64,000 nucleotides of DNA from an uncultured Pelagibacteraceae bacterium (GCA_902632515.1 CACPDA010000002.1:1-64000), one strand, 5' to 3'. Counted from the stretch's first letter, positions 18,105 to 26,817 are shown. The notes: generated by a model not told the origin, from the letters alone. A program made the numbers and translations.

Positions 18105-19430
18105 CTATTTATATGTTCCTACACAAATATCATCAATACAAAGATATTCTTTTGCGATATCAAATATCTTATCATTAACAAATCCCTCCCATCTTGGTCT
18201 AGATTTAAGATGATAAGATAAATTTCCAGCTTTCCATTCGTCCCCGATCACAAACTGGATAGGTTCACTAAAATCTTGATCCCAAATTAATTGGACTTTT
18301 TTTGCAATTTGATCTCCTGGATAATCAGTTCTTTTATCTGTTTGTGAGATTGAAACATACGAGTAAAGAGCTGGTGATAAGAAAAAAAGAAATAAGAAAC
18401 TTAAAAAAAAGTTTTTAAGTTTTTTTACATTTATTTGTGATTTTAGAATATAAATAATTAAAACACCAAAAAATAAATAAAAAGGTGTTAACCACATTGT
18501 TCTTATTTTTGAGCCAGTAATAAATGAAGTTGAAAAAATTAATGCTAAAGGTAAAAAATTGACAAAAATTAAAAAAATAAATTTTTTATCATTAAAATTA
18601 ATTCTGATTCTATTTTTATTTATTAATAACCAACTTAAAAATAAAAAAGGTATTAATAATCCTACTTGTTTAGATAAGAAAATGAGTGGAAACTTTATGT
18701 GAGATGTAATAATTGAGCTTTCCAAACCAGTTCTGGCTAAACCATACGTGAAAGTTATAAAATTATTTTCGTATAACCAAATAATGTGTGGAACTAATAA
18801 AACCGCAAATATCTCAATAATAATTAAATACTTAAAATCAAACTTTTTAAATTTTTTTATATAAATTAGATAAATAAACAAAATTACTATTGATAATAAA
18901 AGATAAGAAAATAAATATTTAGACAAAAAACCTACAGCTCCAAAAAAGCCAATGAAAAAACAATCCAAAAACTTAATTTCTTTTACTTTAAAAATTTTCC
19001 ATGAATAATAAACAACCAATGACCAAAAGGGTAATTGGCAAACATTTACGTTGAATTCTGGAGTTGTGTAGTTGTAAAAATAAATCGACTCTAATAATAA
19101 AACTGAAATTAAACTTAATAGGCTGTTATTTAAAATTTCATTTGCAAATTTAAATACAAAATAAAATGCCACTACTATAAAAATTTGGCTTAAAAGATAA
19201 TATACCCAATCTTGGGAACCAAAAATTTGGTAAAAAATTTCTACAAAAAAAGCACTTGCAGGAGGGTGTTTATTAAATCCCCAATCAAGACCACTTCCCC
19301 ATGCTAAAGCTTCTATAGTATCTAATGGTAAATTATTATTTGTTAACGTTGGTACAATTGTCCATATTATTAAATGTGATGTAAGAAAAATATAAAAAAT
19401 ATTATTAATATTTTTATTATAAATATTCAT
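18105..19430 (-). CDS. GT39/ArnT-like polyprenyl-phosphate glycosyltransferase
   Basis: The 441-residue integral membrane protein has about ten hydrophobic helices. An acidic, aromatic first periplasmic loop (DTIEALAWGSGLDWGFNKHPP, about residues 37-57) resembles the catalytic loop of dolichyl/undecaprenyl-phosphate mannosyl- and aminoarabinosyltransferases. A soluble C-terminal domain follows the last helix (after about residue 360). Such enzymes transfer a sugar from a lipid carrier to a periplasmic acceptor. The GT2 enzyme downstream in the same run could make the donor. Confidence 0.75.
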   Translation of the reverse strand: MNIYNKNINNIFYIFLTSHLIIWTIVPTLTNNNLPLDTIEALAWGSGLDWGFNKHPPASAFFVEIFYQIFGSQDWVYYLLSQIFIVVAFYFVFKFANEILNNSLLSLISVLLLESIYFYNYTTPEFNVNVCQLPFWSLVVYYSWKIFKVKEIKFLDCFFIGFFGAVGFLSKYLFSYLLLSIVILFIYLIYIKKFKKFDFKYLIIIEIFAVLLVPHIIWLYENNFITFTYGLARTGLESSIITSHIKFPLIFLSKQVGLLIPFLFLSWLLINKNRIRINFNDKKFIFLIFVNFLPLALIFSTSFITGSKIRTMWLTPFYLFFGVLIIYILKSQINVKKLKNFFLSFLFLFFLSPALYSYVSISQTDKRTDYPGDQIAKKVQLIWDQDFSEPIQFVIGDEWKAGNLSYHLKSRPRWEGFVNDKIFDIAKEYLCIDDICVGTYK

Positions 19431-19462
19431 TATTATTTAATATTTACAATAATTTAGCTTGC

Positions 19463-19490
19463 TTGACACCAATAATTTGCTGAATATACT
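19463..19490 (+). promoter_or_regulatory. dksA sigma-70 promoter
   Basis: A consensus TTGACA (19463-19468) and TATACT (19485-19490) are separated by 16 bp, giving a start about 15 nt before the dksA ATG. The perfect -35 in this AT-rich background makes it one of the best promoters in the window. Confidence 0.78.
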
Positions 19491-19511
19491 GCCTCGAATT
19501 TAAAATTGAAT

Positions 19512-20036
19512 ATGCCTAAGACTTCTAAAGTAAAAAAAAAAGTTTCAAAAACAAAAGCTAAAACTGTAAGCAAACCAAAGACTAAAACTTTAAGTAAAAC
19601 AAAAGAGATTGTTAAAGGTCCGATAAAAATATCTAAAACTTACATTCCAAAAGATACTGAAAAATATATGTGTGAAAAACATAAAGTTTTTTTTAGGATG
19701 AAACTTCAAGAATGGAAAAAAGAATTAATCAAATCAAATAATGAGGCTCTTTATAATGGTAGTATGGATGATAATAGTATTTCTGCTGATATTGTTGACC
19801 AGGCGAATTCTTATACTGATAAAAATGTTGAAATGAAAGCTATAAATAGACAAATTAAATTGATCTCTGAGATAGATAAAGCCTTGGCAAGAATTAGAGA
19901 AGATACTTATGGTTATTGTTTGGACACTGCTGAACCGATTGGATTAAAAAGATTAATGGCTAGACCTGTCGCTAAATATACAATTGCTGCTCAAGAAAAA
20001 CATGAGAAAGATGAGAAAGTTCACGCTGATGACTAA
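19512..20036 (+). CDS. dksA: DksA-family RNA polymerase-binding transcription factor
   Basis: The 174-residue protein has a Lys/Thr-rich N-terminal extension of about 45 residues. It is followed by the DksA coiled coil (FRMKLQEWKKELI to IDKALARIREDTYG) and the zinc-finger region YGYCLDTAEPIGLKRLMARP. Only one of the four canonical cysteines remains. This is typical of alphaproteobacterial DksA and predicts a metal-free globular tip. DksA works with ppGpp on rRNA and biosynthetic promoters. The ATG at 19512 is preferred over an in-frame TTG two codons earlier. Two tiny ORFs overlap its 3' end. Confidence 0.88.
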   Translation: MPKTSKVKKKVSKTKAKTVSKPKTKTLSKTKEIVKGPIKISKTYIPKDTEKYMCEKHKVFFRMKLQEWKKELIKSNNEALYNGSMDDNSISADIVDQANSYTDKNVEMKAINRQIKLISEIDKALARIREDTYGYCLDTAEPIGLKRLMARPVAKYTIAAQEKHEKDEKVHADD

Positions 20037-20157
20037 AAAAAGAAAAAAAACCAGAAAAGTGCATAACCCTATTACCTACAACTTTACAAAAAAATATATT
20101 TATTTCTATTATGCTTTTTTTTGGATACTTTTATTAATATTTGTATTTACTAGATGA
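20029..20157 (+). CDS. Small basic single-helix membrane protein (42 aa)
   Basis: This is a 42-residue ORF: MTKKRKKTRKVHNPITYNFT, then a hydrophobic helix rich in aromatics (YFYYAFFWILLLIFVF) ending in TR. The N-terminus is strongly basic, so a cytoplasmic N-terminus with one membrane span is predicted. Its ATG overlaps the dksA stop region by 8 bp and its TGA overlaps the next small ORF, an arrangement typical of coupled genes. It fills what would otherwise be an empty 222-bp gap. No family was recognised. Confidence 0.62.
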   Translation: MTKKRKKTRKVHNPITYNFTKKYIYFYYAFFWILLLIFVFTR

Positions 20158-20258
20158 ATAAAAACTTAATTATTATTATCATTATTGTTATTGCTATAGA
20201 GCTTTCTGGATATGGTATTTTTGCGTCCTTGTTTAGATTGCTTAATTCAATGAATTAA
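20154..20258 (+). CDS. Small hydrophobic membrane protein (34 aa)
   Basis: The 34-residue ORF starts at the ATG of an ATGA overlap with the preceding small gene. It encodes MNKN followed by an Ile-rich membrane helix with a central Glu (IIIIIIVIAIELSGYGIF) and a short amphipathic tail. It stops at 20258, the base before the convergent GST gene ends. Perfect packing with both neighbours argues for a real gene in a compacted genome. Function unknown. Confidence 0.58.
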   Translation: MNKNLIIIIIIVIAIELSGYGIFASLFRLLNSMN

Positions 20259-20885
20259 TTACGGCTTAGGTGGAAGCTCATCTTTATTCATAAAAGAAAA
20301 ACCTTTTTTCACAGCATCTCTCTCAGATATTTCTAGGTACCATCTGGTTAAATTTTTATATTTTTTTAACCCAATATCATGCCACTCATGACGAGCTATC
20401 CAAGGGAAAGTTCCAATATCTGCAATAGTATAATCATTACCAGATAAAAATTTTGATTTTGATAATGCCTCATCAAGTTCTTGGTAAATTCTTTTTGAAA
20501 TTTTAAAGTATCTTTCTTCTCCAAATTTACTTTTACCAGGATTATAATGATGAAATTGATGATGCTGTCCTAGCATTGGCCCAACATAACCCATTTGTGC
20601 CATAAGCCATTGATTAATTTCTGTTCTATCTTTTTCATTATAAAATTTGCCACTTTGTTCCGCTAAGAAAATTAAAATTGCACCTGACTCAAAAACAGTT
20701 TTATTATTTTTATGATCAATTATTACAGGTATTTTACTAAAAGGACTTATCTTTTTAAAATTTTCTAAAAATTGTTCTCCATCATTTATATCAACTTTGG
20801 TTACTTTATAATCATAACCAATTTCTTCCAACATAATACTAATTTTTTTACCATTAGGAGTATTTGCAGAAAAAAGTTCAATCAC
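20259..20885 (-). CDS. Glutathione S-transferase family protein
   Basis: The 208-residue protein has an N-terminal thioredoxin-like GST domain with the cis-Pro motif FSKIPVI and the ESGAI glutathione gamma-glutamyl contact. An all-helical C-terminal domain ends near TRWYLEISERDAV, resembling the YfcG/YghU-type disulfide-bond oxidoreductase GSTs. It overlaps the ferredoxin reductase gene by 8 bp, so the two are translated together in the order ferredoxin, reductase, GST. A role in redox defence is likely. The exact substrate is not visible. Confidence 0.85.
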   Translation of the reverse strand: MIELFSANTPNGKKISIMLEEIGYDYKVTKVDINDGEQFLENFKKISPFSKIPVIIDHKNNKTVFESGAILIFLAEQSGKFYNEKDRTEINQWLMAQMGYVGPMLGQHHQFHHYNPGKSKFGEERYFKISKRIYQELDEALSKSKFLSGNDYTIADIGTFPWIARHEWHDIGLKKYKNLTRWYLEISERDAVKKGFSFMNKDELPPKP

Positions 20886-21897
20886 TTTTTACACCAAGGC
20901 GATCTTTGATACTTTTTGATGATGTTGTAAATTCAAATCTATATTTTTCATTTGGTCTCGCTAATTTAAAACATGCCCTTGCTGCTAAAGCGCCTTCATG
21001 AAATCCAGATAAAATTAATTTTAATTTTCCAGGGTAAGTGCAAATATCCCCAACAGCATAAATACCTTTTTGATTAGTTTCAAATTTCTCTGTATCTACT
21101 TCTATTGTTTTTTTATCAATATTAAGACCCCAATTAGCAATGGGACCAAGCTGCATGATTAATCCAAAAAAACCAAGCGCATAATCAGTTTGGAGTGTTT
21201 TTACTTCCTTATCATCACTTTTAATATCTATACTTTCTAATTTATTTTCTCCCTTGATTGAAGTCATTTGAAACTTAGTAAAAAGGTTTATTTTACCCTC
21301 TTTTGCTAACTGTTTTACTTTATCTACTGTAGCTTGGGCTCCTCTAAAGTCATCTCTTCTATGAATAAGATTTACTTTTGAATTTTTAGATAATTCAACT
21401 GCCCAATCTAAAGCACTATCACCACCACCAAAGATAGTAACAGTTTTACCTTCAAACATTTTTTTGTCTTTTATTGAATAAAATACTGATTGATTTTCAA
21501 ATTTTTCACACTCTTTAACAGGAAATTTTCTTGGTTCAAATGATCCAACACCACCAGCTATTATTACATTAGGAGTTTGAAATGTTGTGCCGTTATTCGT
21601 TTTAACAATCCAATTATCTTCCTCTTTTTTTACCTCATCCACTCTTTCACTTAAATGAAACTTGATATCGAAAGGTTTTATTTGATTAATTAAGTTATTA
21701 GTTAACTCTTCTCCAGTACACTCTGGTACAGCTGGAATATCATAAATCGGTTTATCTGGATAAAGTTCAATACATTGTCCACCAATTTTGTCTAAATTGT
21801 CAACTATCTCACAATCAAGACCAATTAATTTTAATTGGTGTGCTGTAAATAAACCTGTTGGACCAGCTCCAATAATCAACGCGTCTGTTTTATTCAT
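20878..21897 (-). CDS. Ferredoxin-NADP+ reductase (thioredoxin-reductase-like)
   Basis: The 339-residue flavoprotein has the FAD-binding GAGPTGLFTAHQL motif at its N-terminus, the NADPH-binding GGGDSALDWAVEL motif near residue 158 and the GDICTYPGKLKLI FAD segment near residue 285. The CxxC of true thioredoxin reductase is absent, which identifies the TrxR-like ferredoxin-NADP reductase class. It lies 2 bp from the [2Fe-2S] ferredoxin gene, its natural partner. The pair downstream of proteorhodopsin is a known SAR11 arrangement. Confidence 0.88.
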   Translation of the reverse strand: MNKTDALIIGAGPTGLFTAHQLKLIGLDCEIVDNLDKIGGQCIELYPDKPIYDIPAVPECTGEELTNNLINQIKPFDIKFHLSERVDEVKKEEDNWIVKTNNGTTFQTPNVIIAGGVGSFEPRKFPVKECEKFENQSVFYSIKDKKMFEGKTVTIFGGGDSALDWAVELSKNSKVNLIHRRDDFRGAQATVDKVKQLAKEGKINLFTKFQMTSIKGENKLESIDIKSDDKEVKTLQTDYALGFFGLIMQLGPIANWGLNIDKKTIEVDTEKFETNQKGIYAVGDICTYPGKLKLILSGFHEGALAARACFKLARPNEKYRFEFTTSSKSIKDRLGVKSD

Positions 21898-21899
21898 AT

Positions 21900-22223
21900 T
21901 TATCCTTGTTTAGATGGAATATTTACTGTAAGCCCATCTAACTCATCTGAAACTACTATTTGACAACTTAGCCTGCTATTTTTTTTTGGTTCAAAAGCCA
22001 TGTCTAACATATCTTCTTCACCATCTTCTTTAATTGGAAGTTTATCAAACCATTCATCATTTACATATACGTGACATGTCGCACATGCCATACCTCCACC
22101 ACAATCTGCATCAATTCCTGGAATATCATTTTGAATAGCACCTTCCATTACTGTTAGGCCATTCTGAACTTCAATAGTATGATTTTGATTATCATGAGTG
22201 ATGTAAGTTATTTTTGCCATCAA
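21900..22223 (-). CDS. fdx: [2Fe-2S] ferredoxin, adrenodoxin/ISC type
   Basis: The 107-residue protein has the cluster ligands in [15 protein letters not shown] (Cys-x5-Cys-x2-Cys, about residues 41-50) and a fourth Cys in RLSCQIVV near residue 86. This matches adrenodoxin-type ferredoxins rather than the plant type. It probably receives or donates electrons through the adjacent reductase. It is separated from the upstream proteorhodopsin gene by a strong terminator, so most of its expression should come from read-through or its own promoter. Confidence 0.9.
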   Translation of the reverse strand: MMAKITYITHDNQNHTIEVQNGLTVMEGAIQNDIPGIDADCGGGMACATCHVYVNDEWFDKLPIKEDGEEDMLDMAFEPKKNSRLSCQIVVSDELDGLTVNIPSKQG

Positions 22224-22245
22224 TTATATATAAGCACGTAAAAAA

Positions 22246-22279
22246 ATAGGGCAAGTATGTAAAAACATACTCGCCCTAT
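22246..22279 (-). terminator. Rho-independent terminator of proteorhodopsin
   Basis: A 15-bp stem with one internal mismatch (arms 22246-22260 and 22265-22279, core GGGC/GCCC) and a 4-nt loop is followed on the minus strand by a run of Ts. It starts 21 bp after the proteorhodopsin stop and is the clearest terminator in the window. Confidence 0.92.
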
Positions 22280-22299
22280 AAATTTAATTTAAACAGTAA

Positions 22300-23073
22300 T
22301 TATCTGCTTCTTGCGCCAGCTGAACTTACTGCAGCAGCCCAGATTACTAGACCGAATGCAATTTTGTTTATAAAGTCAGCTAAGTTGTAAACTACGTTTA
22401 ATGAGTTAGCATCTACTCCACCTGTTAGGTAACCAAATACATAACCTAATGGGTAAATAGCCCAACCTACAGTTACAATCATTCTCATTGCACTGAACGC
22501 AGTTACTAGAGCTTTATTTCCGCTCTTAGCAGCAGCCTTACCAGCTTCACCTGAGAATATTTCATAAAGAATGTATACCCAACCAGCCATACCGATTACG
22601 AAACCAAGTGTAGCGTTGATGTATCCTGCTTCTCCTAAATATCCACCGATTAACATTACTAATGAACCTATTAACAATCTCCAGAAAATTCCAGAGTTTG
22701 CTTTTCTTACAGCTACTAGAATTAAGTAAAACTCTATCATCTGTAATGGCACAGTAATTAACCAGTCAATATATCTATATACTGTTGGTGAGTCGCCAGT
22801 CATCACCCATACTTCTCTCATGTACATGTAGTGGATGAATGCAATACCAGTTACTAGCCCTGCAACAGTTACTGACGTTTTCCAGCCAGGAGCAACAGTG
22901 TTTCTCTCCATGAAGAAGAACGCTGTAGCAGCCAACATACCCATTGAAATTATCCAAAAAGATATTCCAACGAAGTCATCTTGAGCTAACATAGTAGCAG
23001 AAGCTGCGTTTGCTACGCCAGTCACACCAATTAATGCTGCAACAGTAAGAGCAAACAATTTAAGTTTTTTCAT
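22300..23073 (-). CDS. Blue-absorbing proteorhodopsin (light-driven proton pump)
   Basis: The 257-residue retinal protein has a signal peptide (about residues 1-23) and seven helices. Numbered here, the pump residues are Asp103 (proton acceptor), Glu114 (donor), His81 (acceptor partner) and Lys237 (Schiff base, in ADFINKIAF). They equal D97, E108, H75 and K231 of the reference green protein. Gln111 sits at the spectral-tuning position (105 in the reference), so blue absorption is predicted. A good Shine-Dalgarno (GAGGGAG) precedes the ATG. It has its own strong terminator and a structured leader. No retinal-synthesis genes are in the window. Confidence 0.97.
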   Translation of the reverse strand: MKKLKLFALTVAALIGVTGVANAASATMLAQDDFVGISFWIISMGMLAATAFFFMERNTVAPGWKTSVTVAGLVTGIAFIHYMYMREVWVMTGDSPTVYRYIDWLITVPLQMIEFYLILVAVRKANSGIFWRLLIGSLVMLIGGYLGEAGYINATLGFVIGMAGWVYILYEIFSGEAGKAAAKSGNKALVTAFSAMRMIVTVGWAIYPLGYVFGYLTGGVDANSLNVVYNLADFINKIAFGLVIWAAAVSSAGARSR

Positions 23074-23107
23074 AAAAAAACTCCCTCTTTAGTTAGTTTT
23101 TATTTAT

Positions 23108-23143
23108 TTAGTTTATATAAACTAAGCTTAGGCTTCCCTAAGC
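23108..23143 (-). promoter_or_regulatory. Palindrome and hairpin in the proteorhodopsin leader
   Basis: An 18-bp perfect palindrome (23108-23125, centred on TATA) directly abuts a hairpin with 7-bp arms at 23126-23132 and 23137-23143 and a 4-nt loop. Both lie 35-70 bp upstream of the proteorhodopsin ATG. They could be an operator plus an mRNA-stabilising or regulatory stem. No known riboswitch was recognised. Confidence 0.55.
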
Positions 23144-23243
23144 CAAAGTTGTGCGTTAAATACCAAATATATTGAGATTATTGAAGACTTAATTATCATT
23201 AATTTACATTGATTTTACTTACTTTTTAAAATTAAATACAATT

Positions 23244-23249
23244 TATAAT
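23244..23249 (+). promoter_or_regulatory. Candidate -10 element for prpE
   Basis: A consensus TATAAT sits 41 bp before the prpE ATG. No convincing -35 hexamer is seen at the right distance, so this is a weak call. Confidence 0.3.
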
Positions 23250-23290
23250 TTAAAAATCTAACAAAAAGGGCTATCGAATCGAAAAATTCT

Positions 23291-25192
23291 ATGTCAGACA
23301 AGTTTAATGAAATTTACCAAAAATCAATAAAAAATCCTGAGAAATTTTGGAAAGACGCATCTGAAGATATCTTTTGGTTTAAAAAACCAACTAAAATTTT
23401 AAATAAATCTAATCCACCCTTCTACAAATGGTATGAAGATGGAGTTACAAATACGTGTTACAACGCATTAGACGTTCATATTGACCAAGGAAAAGGGAAT
23501 AAAACAGCTTTGATCTATGATAGTCCCATCACAGGAAACAAAAGTAAGTTTACTTATGACGATTTAAAATCAAAAGTGTCAAAATTTGCAGGCGTGCTTA
23601 AAGACCAAGGTGTGAATAAAGGTGACAGAGTTATAATTTACATGCCGATGATCCCAGAAGCTGTTGTTGCTATGTTAGGATGTGCAAGAATTGGGGCAAT
23701 ACATTCAGTAGTATTTGGTGGATTTGCTTCAAACGAGCTTGCAAGTAGGATTGATGATAGTAAGGCGAAGCTTTTAGTTACTGCTTCGTGTGGTTTTGAA
23801 CCAGGAAGAACCGTTGAATACAAACCGCTTGTAGATGAAGCAATAAAACAAGCTCAACATAAAATAAGCAAGATGATATTGTTTCAAAGAAAAGGTCATG
23901 AGGTTAAACTAAATGCACCAATAGAGGTAAGTTGGGATGAGGCTCATGTCAATGCTAAAGATACTGATTGTGTTGAAATGAATTCTAATGAATTTGCTTA
24001 CATACTTTATACATCAGGTACTACAGGAACTCCAAAAGGTATTGTAAGAGATATTGGGGGTCATATCGTTGCTTTAAAATGGACAATGAAAAATATTTAT
24101 AACATCGATGAAGATGATATTTGGTGGTCGGCGAGTGATATTGGTTGGATAGTTGGTCACTCTTACATAGTTTACGCTCCATTATTTAAAGGATGTACCA
24201 CTATACTGTTCGAAGGTAAGCCTGTGGGGACACCAGATGCTGGGGCTTTCTGGAAAATTATTTCTGATTATAAAGTTAAATCTTTATTTACTGCGCCAAC
24301 AGCTTTTAGAGCTATTAAAAAAGAAGACCCTGAAGGAAAGTTTTTTTCAAAATATGATTTGAGTAAGTTTGAAAGTCTATTTCTCGCAGGAGAACGAGCT
24401 GATCCAGATACAATTAAATGGGCAGAGAATTTATTAAAAGTTCCAGTAATTGATCACTGGTGGCAAACAGAAACAAGTTGGGCGATAAGTTCCAATTGTA
24501 CTGGTATTGAAATGATGAAAACAAAGTATGGCTCAGCTTGTAAAGCAGTACCTGGTTATGATGTAAAAATTATTAAGTCCGATCAAACTTTAGCAAAGCC
24601 AAATGAAATGGGAGATATAGTTGTAAAACTACCTTTGCCTCCTGGGACTTTTCCAACTCTTTGGAATGCAGATCAAAGATATAAAGAAAACTATATGTCT
24701 AATTATGAGGGTTATTACCAAACTTACGATGCCGGACACATTGATGAGGATGGATATATCTGGATTATGTCTAGAACTGATGACATTATCAATGTTGCTG
24801 GTCATAGACTATCTACAGGTGCGATCGAAGAGGTGTTATCGGAGCATCAATCAGTTGCAGAGTGTGCGGTATTGGGAATAGCAGATAAATTAAAAGGACA
24901 ATTACCAATTGGTTTAATAGTTTTAAAAGCTGGTGTTGATAAAGATAATGATACAATTTCCAGGGAATGTATTCAAATGGTACGAGATAAAATTGGACCA
25001 GTTGCTGCTTTTAAAGTTGCAATAGTTATTAAAAGACTTCCAAAAACAAGATCGGGGAAAATTCTTAGAGGAACGATAAGAAAAATAGCCGACAATGTTG
25101 AATATAAAATGCCTCCAACTATTGATGATCCTGCTATTCTTGAAGAAATAAAACAAGACTTAATTCATAATAAGATACTAAAAAATGCTTAA
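23291..25192 (+). CDS. prpE: Propionyl-CoA synthetase (acyl-CoA synthetase, AMP-forming)
   Basis: The 633-residue adenylate-forming enzyme activates a short-chain acid with ATP and CoA. It has the P-loop-like YTSGTTGTPKG (about residue 238), WWSASDIGWIVGHSY, DHWWQTETSW and the catalytic Lys in KTRSGKILR near residue 600. The PKGIVRDIGGH variant and the short YNALDVH N-terminal motif match PrpE/ACSS3 propionyl-CoA synthetases better than Acs, so propionate is the likelier substrate. It overlaps the downstream SMR gene by 8 bp. Confidence 0.82.
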   Translation: MSDKFNEIYQKSIKNPEKFWKDASEDIFWFKKPTKILNKSNPPFYKWYEDGVTNTCYNALDVHIDQGKGNKTALIYDSPITGNKSKFTYDDLKSKVSKFAGVLKDQGVNKGDRVIIYMPMIPEAVVAMLGCARIGAIHSVVFGGFASNELASRIDDSKAKLLVTASCGFEPGRTVEYKPLVDEAIKQAQHKISKMILFQRKGHEVKLNAPIEVSWDEAHVNAKDTDCVEMNSNEFAYILYTSGTTGTPKGIVRDIGGHIVALKWTMKNIYNIDEDDIWWSASDIGWIVGHSYIVYAPLFKGCTTILFEGKPVGTPDAGAFWKIISDYKVKSLFTAPTAFRAIKKEDPEGKFFSKYDLSKFESLFLAGERADPDTIKWAENLLKVPVIDHWWQTETSWAISSNCTGIEMMKTKYGSACKAVPGYDVKIIKSDQTLAKPNEMGDIVVKLPLPPGTFPTLWNADQRYKENYMSNYEGYYQTYDAGHIDEDGYIWIMSRTDDIINVAGHRLSTGAIEEVLSEHQSVAECAVLGIADKLKGQLPIGLIVLKAGVDKDNDTISRECIQMVRDKIGPVAAFKVAIVIKRLPKTRSGKILRGTIRKIADNVEYKMPPTIDDPAILEEIKQDLIHNKILKNA

Positions 25193-25517
25193 AACATATG
25201 CTTTTTTACTTATCGCTATATTTTGCGAGGTAGCTGGAACAATGTTATTGCCAGTATCACAAAATTTTACAAAAATTACTCCAACAATTTGTCTGACAAT
25301 TTTCTATCTTGTTTCTTTTTATTTGATGACATTTGTCATGGATAAACTTCCAATTGCAATTGTGTATGCAACATGGAGTGGATTAGGAGTTTTTACAATA
25401 GCTATTCTTGGTTATTTCTTCTTTAAACAGACTTTAGCTTGGCAAGCAATTGCAGGATTATTTTTAATTGTTATAGGGGTAATTCTTGTGAATAGTTTTG
25501 CAGGAAAAATTAACTAA
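25185..25517 (+). CDS. Small multidrug resistance (SMR) family transporter
   Basis: The 110-residue protein has four hydrophobic helices. The essential glutamate is in the first (FCEVAGT, Glu15), and the fourth is glycine-rich (GLFLIVIGVILVNSF). WSGLGVF in helix 3 is the SMR signature. Such proteins are EmrE/SugE-like dual-topology dimers exporting cationic compounds or guanidinium. Specificity cannot be decided from the sequence. It overlaps prpE and runs 8 bp into the convergent dihydroorotase gene. Confidence 0.88.
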   Translation: MLKTYAFLLIAIFCEVAGTMLLPVSQNFTKITPTICLTIFYLVSFYLMTFVMDKLPIAIVYATWSGLGVFTIAILGYFFFKQTLAWQAIAGLFLIVIGVILVNSFAGKIN

Positions 25518-26817
25518 ATTTTAAAGGGGTACCTTCTGGGTTGCCTAAAATTTTCCCATCTTTCATTTTTGTTTTACCTGCAATTATAGTTGCCACAGGT
25601 GTTCCTTTAAACTCAACTCCATTAAAAGGTGACCATCCACATTTGCTTTCAATATTTTCATTTTTAATTAAAATTTTTTTATTCATGTCTACTATTGTAA
25701 AATCAGCATCATAACCTTCTTTGATAAATCCTTTATTTTGAATTCCAAAAATTTTTATTGGATTTTCACACACAAGATTTATTAGTTGTTTGAGTGATAA
25801 TTTTCCATCATTAACATGATGTAACATTACTGGCATTAATGTTTGAACTCCTGGCATACCTGATGGTGAATTAGGATATTTTTTTTCTTTATTGACTTTT
25901 AAATGTGGTGCGTGATCTGATCCGATTGTATCATTCAAATTATTTTTCACCGCATACCACAATCTGTCATAATGAGATTTATCTCTTATAGGAGGGTTCA
26001 TTTGTGCATAAGTTCCAAGTTTGTCATAACAATCAGGCGCATAGATTGTTAAATGTTGTGGTGTAATTTCAAATGTAATATTACCTTTGTGTTGTGATAA
26101 AAAATCTACCTCTTGTTTTGTCGTAATATGTAACACATGAGCTTTTTTATTGTGCTTTTCTGCTAGTCTTACAATTCTTCTTGTTGAGGACATAGCACAC
26201 TCTTCACTTCTCCAAATGGGATGTGAGTGTACATCTCCATCTTTAATTAATTTTTTATTCTTATTTAAAACTTCTTCATCCTCTGAATGAACTGCAACAA
26301 CTTTTGAGCTATTTTGAAATACCTTGTCGATATCCTTTTCATCTGCTACTAAAAGATTACCAGTTGAAGAACCAGCAAATAATTTAATACCACAACATCC
26401 TTCTAAATCTTTTAATTTAGCTAATTGATCTGTATTATCTGCTGTTGCACCAAAATAAAAAGCATAATTGCAATACATTCTATTTTTTGCAAGATCTAGC
26501 TTTCTTTGAAATTCATTTAAATTTGAAGTTGGTGGATTAGTGTTAGGCATTTCAAACACAGCAGTGATACCTCCTGCGACCGCTGCTCTACCTCCAGAAT
26601 AAAGATCTTCTGTATCTGTCGAGCCTGGCTCTCTAAAATGAGTTTGAGTATCTATACATCCTGGCAATACAGTTTGATTTTTTGCATCATAAACTTCTTT
26701 AGTATCTTCCGATATCTTGCCAATTTTTAATATTTTACCGTCTTTAATAGCAATATCTTTATTTTCTAACTTTTCGTCAATGTAACATTGACCATTTTTA
26801 ATTATTAGATCTAACAT
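25510..26817 (-). CDS. pyrC: Dihydroorotase (type I)
   Basis: The 435-residue amidohydrolase cyclises carbamoyl-aspartate in pyrimidine synthesis. The zinc ligands appear in DTQTHFREPG (about residue 60), the bridging lysine segment GIKLFAGSSTG near residue 147, and GSDHAPH near residue 310. The C-terminal beta-sandwich returns around GWSPFNGVEF. It resembles both dihydroorotase and allantoinase/hydantoinase relatives. The HFREPG and DHAPH motifs favour dihydroorotase. It is a monocistronic minus-strand gene between two plus-strand units. Confidence 0.82.
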   Translation of the reverse strand: MLDLIIKNGQCYIDEKLENKDIAIKDGKILKIGKISEDTKEVYDAKNQTVLPGCIDTQTHFREPGSTDTEDLYSGGRAAVAGGITAVFEMPNTNPPTSNLNEFQRKLDLAKNRMYCNYAFYFGATADNTDQLAKLKDLEGCCGIKLFAGSSTGNLLVADEKDIDKVFQNSSKVVAVHSEDEEVLNKNKKLIKDGDVHSHPIWRSEECAMSSTRRIVRLAEKHNKKAHVLHITTKQEVDFLSQHKGNITFEITPQHLTIYAPDCYDKLGTYAQMNPPIRDKSHYDRLWYAVKNNLNDTIGSDHAPHLKVNKEKKYPNSPSGMPGVQTLMPVMLHHVNDGKLSLKQLINLVCENPIKIFGIQNKGFIKEGYDADFTIVDMNKKILIKNENIESKCGWSPFNGVEFKGTPVATIIAGKTKMKDGKILGNPEGTPLKFS

